From NCBI GenBank assembly GCA_036384495.1, contig DASVMD010000043.1, forward strand, positions 1 to 7,274: a stretch of 7,274 nt of DNA. The letters are read 5' to 3'. Below, piece by piece: positions 1 to 3,990 of this stretch. Made by a program: the position numbers and the translations under genes. Every line of letters starts with the position of its first letter. The stretch's first letter is position 1. The notes under the pieces are model-generated. The model had not been told where the DNA came from. It worked only from the letters and a program-made list of their open reading frames with translations, and ran no database searches. This DNA comes from JAQGHB01 sp036384495 (GTDB lineage: Bacteria; Patescibacteriota; Saccharimonadia; Saccharimonadales; UBA4665).

Positions 1-283
1 AATATTCGCCGATTTGCTCGCTGATTTCGCCCTCTGAGTAACGGTGGTTGTAGGACATAGCTCCGCTGGCGGTGATGCCGGCGATGGCATCGGGCTCCCG
101 CGGCAAAACGATTTCGGCGGTCATGAGGAGCGTGAGCGAACAGTGCAATTTTTGAGCGATTTGAGCGCCCACCATCACACCGCCGTCGTTGAGCGCCACG
201 ACAGCACAAAGTTCGCCTTTGTATTTCTTCGCCATCTGACTGGCGAGCATCCGGCCAGCCTGCAAGCGTGAGGCAAAGTACAT
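1..283 (-). CDS. Phosphoribosyltransferase-like protein, 3' end cut by window edge
   Basis: This reading frame opens with ATG at 283-281 and runs to the left edge without a stop, giving about 94 residues of an incomplete protein. It begins MYFASRLQAGRMLA, has a strand-loop segment CAVVALNDGGVMVGAQIAQKL, and then EIVLPREPDAIAGITASGAMSYN. That order (an AGR-LA opening, a hydrophobic strand followed by a GG-V-G turn, then an IGA-like TASGAMSYN segment) matches the N-terminal half of type I phosphoribosyltransferase-fold proteins, including the loosely defined 'predicted phosphoribosyltransferase' group. The diagnostic PRPP-binding loop would lie beyond the edge, so the reaction and substrate cannot be named. 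An in-frame TAA lies just upstream (295-293), which supports this start. It begins 17 bases after tlyA stops and has no obvious Shine-Dalgarno, so it is probably co-transcribed with tlyA. The family call is inferred from the fold pattern only. Confidence 0.6.
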   Translation of the reverse strand, partial: MYFASRLQAGRMLASQMAKKYKGELCAVVALNDGGVMVGAQIAQKLHCSLTLLMTAEIVLPREPDAIAGITASGAMSYNHRYSEGEISEQIGEY

Positions 284-300
284 ACTAGCAGTTTAACACT

Positions 301-1017
301 TTACTGCTTATGCATCAGGTAAAATCGCTCTTGATTTCCCTTGCCGCCACTAACTTCGGAGTCGGCCTTATCTGTAATAATAAATGCATGCTTGGCCCAG
401 CTTTCAAAATCTTTGAGGATATCGCGGCGCATTTTGTCATTTTTGATAACGCCCTTGTGCTTGAGTGCGCTCTGCCCCGCTTCGAATTGCGGCTTCACCA
501 TAGCCACGATCTGGGTTTGCTTGTTCACCAGCTTCAACACGGCCGGCAAAATTTCCCTCAGCGAGATGAATGACACATCGGCCACCACAATATCTATGGC
601 TTGTTGGGTTTGGAAGTCACGAATATCGGTTTTTTCGTGCAGCTCTATCTGCGGGTTATTTTGCAAGCTGGGATGCAACTGATCTGTTCCGACATCCACG
701 GCTAACACTTTTTTGGCGCCGTGCCTGAGAGCATAATCGGTGAAACCACCAGTACTGCTACCGATGTCCAGCACTGTTTTGTCTCTAAAGTCGAGGCTTA
801 GTGCTTGCGCTACCGACGCCAACTTGAGGCCGGCACGACTCACATATTGCTCTTTTGTGGTCAGCTCGATAACATCATGTTCGCCCACCATATGGCCTGG
901 CTTGGTTACGATTTTGCCATTAACTTTTACCTGCGCCAGTTTTGTGTAGCTCTCGCCCTGACTGCGCGTCGGCACCAGACCAAGCTGTACGAGTTTCTGG
1001 TCAAGCCGTATTTTCAT
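301..1017 (-). CDS. tlyA: TlyA-family rRNA (cytidine-2'-O)-methyltransferase
   Basis: The 238-residue protein has the two-domain layout of TlyA. An S4 RNA-binding domain spans about residues 1-58 (RLDQKLVQLGLVPTR, then KVNGK), and an FtsJ/RrmJ-like Rossmann methyltransferase domain follows from about 60. The S-adenosylmethionine loop is DIGSSTGGFTD (84-94). Residues K65 (SRAGLK), D147 (ADVSF), K175 (VKPQFE) and E230 (GGKGNQE) fall where the K-D-K-E catalytic tetrad of this family is expected. Known members 2'-O-methylate cytidines in 16S and/or 23S rRNA, and loss of the gene affects capreomycin susceptibility in mycobacteria; older annotations call it hemolysin. The start is fixed by the conserved RLD opening. 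Oddly, the GGAGG (1018-1022) abuts the ATG with no spacer. The gene is divergent from the RHH gene and leads into the phosphoribosyltransferase-like frame. Confidence 0.93.
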   Translation of the reverse strand: MKIRLDQKLVQLGLVPTRSQGESYTKLAQVKVNGKIVTKPGHMVGEHDVIELTTKEQYVSRAGLKLASVAQALSLDFRDKTVLDIGSSTGGFTDYALRHGAKKVLAVDVGTDQLHPSLQNNPQIELHEKTDIRDFQTQQAIDIVVADVSFISLREILPAVLKLVNKQTQIVAMVKPQFEAGQSALKHKGVIKNDKMRRDILKDFESWAKHAFIITDKADSEVSGGKGNQERFYLMHKQ

Positions 1018-1022
1018 CCTCC
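1018..1022 (-). promoter_or_regulatory. Shine-Dalgarno directly abutting the tlyA start
   Basis: Read on the minus strand, GGAGG is immediately followed by ATG, with zero spacer instead of the usual 5-9 bases. No in-frame ATG, GTG or TTG lies at a better distance without losing the conserved RLD residues, so the start stays at 1017. Initiation may therefore be inefficient or use another signal. Confidence 0.5.
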
Positions 1023-1044
1023 AAGTGTAACAGAGTTACCTATG

Positions 1045-1073
1045 TTTGTAGCACCTAATAAAAGTGATGTATA
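1045..1073 (-). promoter_or_regulatory. Possible tlyA promoter (extended -10)
   Basis: On the minus strand TATACA (1073-1068) is followed after 17 bases by TACAAA (1050-1045), with TG one base before the -10 to give an extended -10 element. Transcription would start near 1038, leaving a leader of about 20 bases. The -35 lies inside one ATGTATAG box of the neighbouring operator. Matches to consensus are only moderate. Confidence 0.35.
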
Positions 1074-1106
1074 GTGCATGTATAGGTGATATGATCTATA
1101 CATGCA
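1067..1106. promoter_or_regulatory. Probable RHH operator: three ATGTATAG boxes
   Basis: ATGTATAG occurs directly at 1067-1074 and 1078-1085 (11 bp apart, about one helical turn) and inverted, as CTATACAT, at 1096-1103. The last two belong to a perfect 11-bp inverted repeat, TGCATGTATAG (1075-1085) and CTATACATGCA (1096-1106), with a 10-base spacer. Ribbon-helix-helix repressors commonly bind their own promoters as side-by-side dimers on repeated half-sites at about this spacing. The gene just downstream encodes such a protein, so autorepression is the simplest reading. Confidence 0.7.
1087..1095 (+). promoter_or_regulatory. Extended -10 promoter of the RHH gene
   Basis: TGATATGAT contains the TGn extension followed by TATGAT, a 5/6 match to the -10 consensus. 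It lies entirely in the 10-base spacer of the inverted repeat, so a bound dimer pair would flank or cover it. Transcription should start near 1102, leaving a leader of about 28 bases before the ATG at 1130. There is no good -35, as is usual for extended -10 promoters. Confidence 0.55.
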
Positions 1107-1129
1107 TTTAATACCCCCTCAGGAGGAAC

Positions 1130-1396
1130 ATGTCTCAAAAACGCACTCGTCACACAGCAAAAGCAACTCGCATTCAATTAACCCTTCCAGCCGGCCTGCT
1201 CAAGCTCGTTGACCAGGCTGCTGAAGAAGATTTTACGACCAGAAGCGACATGATTCGCATGGCCATCCTGTGGTATTTGCGGCCACAGGGTCGTGAGCTG
1301 AACCAAGCCGATCCAGAAGAAATTCTCAAAACACTACAACACAGAAAAACCAGAGTTGCTGTTAAGAAAATGTTGCGCGAAACGCCCGAAGACTAA
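1130..1396 (+). CDS. Ribbon-helix-helix (CopG/Arc-type) DNA-binding protein, 88 aa
   Basis: A basic N-terminal arm (residues 1-14, KRTRHTAKATR) leads into the beta-strand RIQLTLP (14-20). Helix A follows (LLKLVDQAAEEDF), then the TRSD cap, and helix B (MIRMAILWYLR, about 41-51). This is the ribbon-helix-helix fold of small dimeric repressors, in which the strand pair reads the major groove. The C-terminal 35 residues are charged and helical and could serve in oligomerisation or ligand binding. AGGAGG lies 3 bases before the ATG. No toxin-like partner lies downstream, because the next gene, efp, faces it and their stop codons overlap by 4 bases. A solo transcriptional regulator is therefore more likely than half of a toxin-antitoxin pair. 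The symmetric repeats upstream suggest it controls itself and perhaps tlyA. Its wider regulon is unknown. Confidence 0.85.
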   Translation: MSQKRTRHTAKATRIQLTLPAGLLKLVDQAAEEDFTTRSDMIRMAILWYLRPQGRELNQADPEEILKTLQHRKTRVAVKKMLRETPED

Positions 1397-1959
1397 TTTT
1401 TGACGCGTTCGCGGTAAGCGCCGGTGGCCGTATCGACAGAGATGAGGTCGCCCTGCTTAATAAAGGCTGGCACTTTAATAGTGATGCCGGTTTCCAGCGT
1501 AGCGTCTTTAGTAATGGCCGAGCTGGTATCACCTTTTACGGCGTCTTCGGTATACGTTACTAACAGAGGTACGTTTTTGGCTAGCTCCACATTGATCGGA
1601 CGACCGTCAAAGAATTGCAACTGCACTCGGTCACTTTCTTTGAGGTAGCCAGCTCCGTCGCCTACGAGATCCGCCGAAACTTCGAACTGCTCGAATGTCT
1701 CTTCGTTCATGAAGTAGAAGGTGTTGCCGTCGTTATATAAATACTGGACGGTGTCGGTCGTAACATCGGCGCGGTCGAGTTGTTCATTGCCTTTAAAGGT
1801 TTTTTCGAGCACTTTGCCGTCAAGCAAACTTTTAATGCGAACGTTGACGATTGAGCCGCCGCGACCCATTACTTTTTGATTGTATTCAACCACGCGAAAC
1901 GGCTGGCCCTCTAGAACGAAGACTGTGCCTTTTTTAAGTTCTGTGATGCTAAGTGCCAC
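1393..1959 (-). CDS. efp: Translation elongation factor P
   Basis: EF-P enters the ribosomal E site and relieves stalling at consecutive prolines. I place the start at the GTG at 1959-1957, because GGAGG lies 6 bases upstream and the resulting 188 residues match the family length. The frame is open further upstream to an ATG at 2004, but that would add an unrelated 15-residue extension. All three beta-barrel domains are present: domain I (residues 1 to about 64), the OB-fold domain II, and domain III with the family signature ITKDATLETGITIKVPAFIKQGD and the ending GAYRERVKN. The loop at the CCA end of P-site tRNA reads MGRGGS, with Arg33 where Escherichia coli has the modified Lys34. The gene is last in the rpsF operon. 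Its start lies inside the end of the 118-aa gene and its stop overlaps the RHH gene. Confidence 0.96.
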   Translation of the reverse strand: MALSITELKKGTVFVLEGQPFRVVEYNQKVMGRGGSIVNVRIKSLLDGKVLEKTFKGNEQLDRADVTTDTVQYLYNDGNTFYFMNEETFEQFEVSADLVGDGAGYLKESDRVQLQFFDGRPINVELAKNVPLLVTYTEDAVKGDTSSAITKDATLETGITIKVPAFIKQGDLISVDTATGAYRERVKN

Positions 1960-2305
1960 GTTTTGCCTCCATAAGTGTATGTAAAACTTGTAGTAAATGA
2001 TCAACTTTTTGCTCGCTGAGCATAGAAAGTGTTTGCTCCATCATGAGCAACCCCTGTATAGTTTGCGCCTGTTTTTCAAGTTGCTCAAGCAGAATACCAT
2101 CTCTGTTGTAAGCCTGCGCGAACTCGACCACCGCTTGTTGCAAATGATGCGTCGTATCTGTGCCAGCGTTAGCGGCACCGGTCGTTGCAATAGCCTGGCC
2201 GCCCATACCTGGCAGATTACTGCCAGGCGCAAATATATTGAAGTTCTTATACTGCGGATTAACGCCAAGAATTTCTTCTACAAACAACTTCAAATCAGCC
2301 GACAT
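1949..2305 (-). CDS. Uncharacterised 118-aa protein between rpsR and efp
   Basis: I do not recognise this protein. It starts MSADLKLFVEEILGVNPQYKN, has a Gly/Ala/Thr-rich, probably flexible middle (residues 27-52), and ends in a long amphipathic helical region (about 53-113) rich in Leu, Gln and Met that could form a coiled coil. No signal peptide or membrane segment is visible. It starts 10 bases after rpsR stops, with AAGGA 7 bases before its ATG. Its last codons contain the Shine-Dalgarno of efp, and the two frames overlap by 11 bases, so efp translation is probably coupled to it. Placement between two translation genes suggests a ribosome- or translation-linked role, but that is inference only. 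Its length, its spacing and the operon fit support a real gene. Confidence 0.8.
   Translation of the reverse strand: MSADLKLFVEEILGVNPQYKNFNIFAPGSNLPGMGGQAIATTGAANAGTDTTHHLQQAVVEFAQAYNRDGILLEQLEKQAQTIQGLLMMEQTLSMLSEQKVDHLLQVLHTLMEAKRGT
1966..1970 (-). promoter_or_regulatory. Shine-Dalgarno deciding the efp start
   Basis: On the minus strand GGAGG is followed by six bases and then GTG GCA CTT, giving MALSITELKKG, the normal EF-P opening. It lies inside codons near the end of the overlapping 118-aa gene, preceded by an ATG that belongs to that other frame. Confidence 0.75.
2208..2227. repeat. 8-bp perfect hairpin inside the 118-aa gene
   Basis: CCTGGCAG (2208-2215) and CTGCCAGG (2220-2227) are perfect complements around a 4-base loop. 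The stem is GC-rich, but no U-tract follows on the sense strand, so it is not a classical terminator. About one such repeat is expected by chance in a window of this size. It falls in the Gly/Pro-rich, probably unstructured part of the protein. Confidence 0.4.
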
Positions 2306-2315
2306 GGGTCAATCC

Positions 2316-2519
2316 TTAGTTGTTTGCTACGAATGGTAGCAATGCGATGTGACGTGCGCGCTTAATAGCGACGCTTAATCGTCGCTGCTGCGACTCGGTA
2401 AGACCGGTCTTCTTGCGAGTTTCGATCTGTCCGTAAACATTTACATAGCGCTGCAAGGTCTTGAAGTCCTTGTAGTCGAAATACGCAACGTCGGTTCTAT
2501 TCTTAAAAATCTTTGCCAT
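2316..2519 (-). CDS. rpsR: Small ribosomal subunit protein bS18
   Basis: The protein has 67 residues, slightly short for the family (about 75) because the N-terminal extension is brief. The core signature is intact: YKDFKTLQRYVNVYGQI, RKKTGL, then QQRRLSVAIKRARHIALLPF, which is the conserved bS18 ending that packs on the 16S rRNA platform beside bS6. It begins with MAKIF at 2519. AGAAGGA lies 5 bases before the ATG, and the gene starts 24 bases after the 119-aa frame stops. In most bacteria rpsR directly follows ssb and precedes rplI. Here an extra gene separates it from ssb, and rplI is absent downstream. Confidence 0.96.
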   Translation of the reverse strand: MAKIFKNRTDVAYFDYKDFKTLQRYVNVYGQIETRKKTGLTESQQRRLSVAIKRARHIALLPFVANN

Positions 2520-2543
2520 AATTATCCTTCTTTACGTTTAAAG

Positions 2544-2903
2544 TTACAGGGGTATGCTACGAAATGCTTCGTAATCATCGCCTTGCCCAGTTAAGTAGCG
2601 ATGAGCTAAGCGCGCAACAGCTTCCTGTTCTTGCTCCACCCAAATACCAAATCTTTCAGCAGCAGCATAGCTCATAGTATGAGCACGCACATCATCCAGC
2701 TTGGTGTCTATTGCCACTACTAACTGATCGCCACCGCCCTGACCAAACTCCACATATGTGTCGAGCGCAAACTGTTGCATACGCTCAAAACCAACTTCTG
2801 CGTCATACCAGCTTAAGTTGTAGTTGAGTGCGACTGTCGCCGCATACGACGCAGCAGGCGGGTGAATTAATTCTGGGAAATCGAGGTCAAGTAGCTCTGC
2901 CAT
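2544..2903 (-). CDS. Uncharacterised acidic 119-aa protein between ssb and rpsR
   Basis: I do not recognise this protein. It is acidic and mostly helical in appearance, with no signal peptide, membrane span or cysteine. The start ATG at 2903 lies 9 bases after the ssb stop, with AGGA about 7 bases upstream, and the stop is 24 bases before rpsR, so it is firmly inside the operon. Near its N-terminus (residues 9-23) it reads FPE, then HPPAASYAAT. A closely similar run, YPEI followed by TPPARSYACT, occurs in the plus-strand 117-aa protein of this window, which hints at a shared short domain. A later segment, DQLVVAIDTKLDDVRAHTMSYAAAERFG, looks like a strand followed by a helix. A role tied to SSB or the ribosome is possible from position alone. 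Confidence 0.8.
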   Translation of the reverse strand: MAELLDLDFPELIHPPAASYAATVALNYNLSWYDAEVGFERMQQFALDTYVEFGQGGGDQLVVAIDTKLDDVRAHTMSYAAAERFGIWVEQEQEAVARLAHRYLTGQGDDYEAFRSIPL

Positions 2904-2912
2904 TACTTCTTC

Positions 2913-3398
2913 CTAAAAGGGAATATCATCTAGGTTGATAGGTTCGTCGCCGATATCTTCGATAACGACGTCATCTTTCTTTGCTTTAGCTGAAGGTGCG
3001 GGCTTGTCGCTGGAAGATGATGAAGCGCTCACTGGTGCGCTACCACCGTTACCACCGTCTTCGCCGCCACGACTGTCGAGGAATGTCACGTCGTTCGCCA
3101 AAACCTCTACCTTAGAGCGCTTTTGGCCGTCTTGTTCCCAAGAGCGAGACTGTAAGCGACCCTGCACCAGGCAACGTCGCCCCTTGCTCAAATACTGCGC
3201 TACGCGCTCAGCCAGTGGACCCCAACAAACGATATCGATGTAATCGGTAGCTTCCTGCCATTCGCCGTCAGCCGCTTTATATGAGCGGTTCAGCGCCAGG
3301 CTAAAACTGGTTACGTTCTGGCCGGTGGGCGTTTGCCGCAATTCTGGATCGCGGGTTAAATTACCCATGAGCGTTACTTGATTGAGACTTCGTGCCAT
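2913..3398 (-). CDS. ssb: Single-stranded DNA-binding protein
   Basis: The protein has 161 residues, the normal length for bacterial SSB. The OB fold covers about residues 1-108: LNQVTLMGNLTRDPELR, then TSFSLALNRSY, then TDYIDIVCWGPLAERVAQYLSKG, then VQGRLQSRSWEQDG. A low-complexity linker rich in Gly, Ser, Ala and Lys follows (110-141), and the acidic C-terminal tip ends DDIPF, the docking peptide for replication and repair partners. It coats single-stranded DNA as a tetramer during replication, repair and recombination. AAGGAGG lies 8 bases upstream of the ATG, the strongest ribosome-binding site in the operon. That fits separate initiation after the unusually long gap following rpsF. Confidence 0.97.
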   Translation of the reverse strand: MARSLNQVTLMGNLTRDPELRQTPTGQNVTSFSLALNRSYKAADGEWQEATDYIDIVCWGPLAERVAQYLSKGRRCLVQGRLQSRSWEQDGQKRSKVEVLANDVTFLDSRGGEDGGNGGSAPVSASSSSSDKPAPSAKAKKDDVVIEDIGDEPINLDDIPF

Positions 3399-3507
3399 AT
3401 ATGCACCCTCCTTCTTAAAAGACCTATGTCTTCGCTTAGTTTGTACCTTTACCCTACTCCTGCGGCCCGAAAGCCGTCAAATCTACCCTCTGAAATCTTA
3501 AAAAAAC
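3399..3507 (-). other. 109-base rpsF-ssb gap with weak hairpins
   Basis: This is the longest gap inside the operon. On the sense strand it holds a U-rich run, a short stem CGGC/GCCG (3463-3466 with 3473-3476, 6-base loop) and the ssb ribosome-binding site. A TTGACG that could act as a -35 has only a poor partner (TAGGGT, 18 bases on), so I do not call a promoter. No open frame of note lies here on the coding strand. Confidence 0.35.
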
Positions 3508-3515
3508 TTAAGATT
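3494..3515 (-). repeat. AT-rich 8-bp inverted repeat over the rpsF stop
   Basis: AATCTTAA (3494-3501) and TTAAGATT (3508-3515) pair perfectly around a 6-base A-rich loop, and the rpsF stop codon lies in one arm. The stem is too AT-rich for an ordinary intrinsic terminator, and transcription must continue for ssb and rpsR to be made. It may be an mRNA end or processing point, or a chance repeat. Confidence 0.35.
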
Positions 3516-3891
3516 CTTCGTCAGTTTTTTCCTCTTCACCGGTGTCGCCGCGCTCAGCAGCCTTGGCTGCCTTTTCGGCTTTCAAAGCTTCTGCTTTAGC
3601 GATAGCCTTTAGATCAGGCTTGGTGATGAGGAAACGAATAACTTCGTCGGTGATGTTCAGCGTGCTTTCTACTTTTGCAACGCTGGCACCAGGCATTTCC
3701 ACGGTGTAAATAACGTACACAGCGTGTTCATTGCCTTTGATGTTGTAGGCTAGCTTGCGCTTGCCCCAGTTGTCCGTAGCGGTGATTTTACCACCGTTGT
3801 CGGCCAGGATCTTCTTAACCCGGTCTTCGGCCTTGGTCAGGTCGACTTCCAGATCAGGATGATACAAAACAGCAATCTCGTACTGAGTCAT
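3508..3891 (-). CDS. rpsF: Small ribosomal subunit protein bS6
   Basis: The protein has 127 residues. The ferredoxin-like bS6 core spans about 1-95: MTQYEIAVLYHPDL, then KKILADNGGKITATDNWGKRKLAYNIKG, then YVIYTVEMPG, then LNITDEVIRFLITK. bS6 pairs with bS18 on the platform of the small subunit. A charged extension follows: an Ala/Lys/Glu helix (95-113) and an acidic end, GDTGEEEKTDEES. Escherichia coli bS6 gains glutamates at its end through RimK, whereas here an acidic tail is encoded. GGAAGGA lies 6 bases before the ATG. The gene is the first of the operon, behind a good promoter and a structured leader. Confidence 0.96.
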   Translation of the reverse strand: MTQYEIAVLYHPDLEVDLTKAEDRVKKILADNGGKITATDNWGKRKLAYNIKGNEHAVYVIYTVEMPGASVAKVESTLNITDEVIRFLITKPDLKAIAKAEALKAEKAAKAAERGDTGEEEKTDEES

Positions 3892-3903
3892 GCTCGTTCC
3901 TTC

Positions 3904-3945
3904 CTTCGGTTAAAGCCCGCGCACTCTAGGGGTCGCGAGCTGAAG
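3904..3945 (-). ncRNA. Candidate S6:S18 autoregulatory mRNA leader
   Basis: On the sense (minus) strand GCUCGCG (3940-3934) pairs with CGCGGGC (3921-3915), a 7-bp stem with one G-U pair and a 12-base loop. The outer CUUC (3945-3942) can pair with GAAG (3907-3904). This leaves an internal bulge on the 3' side containing ACCGA (3910-3906), whose last bases join the outer stem. A stem with CCG in a 3' bulge beside a second helix, just ahead of rpsF, is how the known S6:S18-binding leader is described; it mimics the 16S rRNA site. The outer stem borders the Shine-Dalgarno, so binding could block initiation. The assignment rests on hand folding. Confidence 0.45.
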
Positions 3946-3961
3946 TTGATATTACTCTGTT

Positions 3962-3990
3962 AGCATACCGTAATCACCCCTGTTAGTCAA
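3962..3990 (-). promoter_or_regulatory. Promoter of the rpsF-ssb-rpsR-efp operon
   Basis: Read on the minus strand, TTGACT (3990-3985) is followed by exactly 17 bases and then TATGCT (3967-3962): 5/6 and 4/6 matches to sigma70-type -35 and -10 boxes. The start would fall near 3955, giving a leader of about 65 bases. The -35 overlaps the stop codon of the upstream 361-aa gene. CTAACAG occurs twice, 23 bp apart, once next to each box. Confidence 0.6.

Noticed and set aside
1130..1396. RHH gene as an antitoxin of a toxin-antitoxin pair
   Set aside because: No toxin-like frame lies up- or downstream on the same strand; the next gene is efp facing it with overlapping stops.
3431..3458. Separate ssb promoter from TTGACG in the rpsF-ssb gap
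   Set aside because: The only -10 partners at 17-18 bases are GTAGGG or TAGGGT, too far from consensus.
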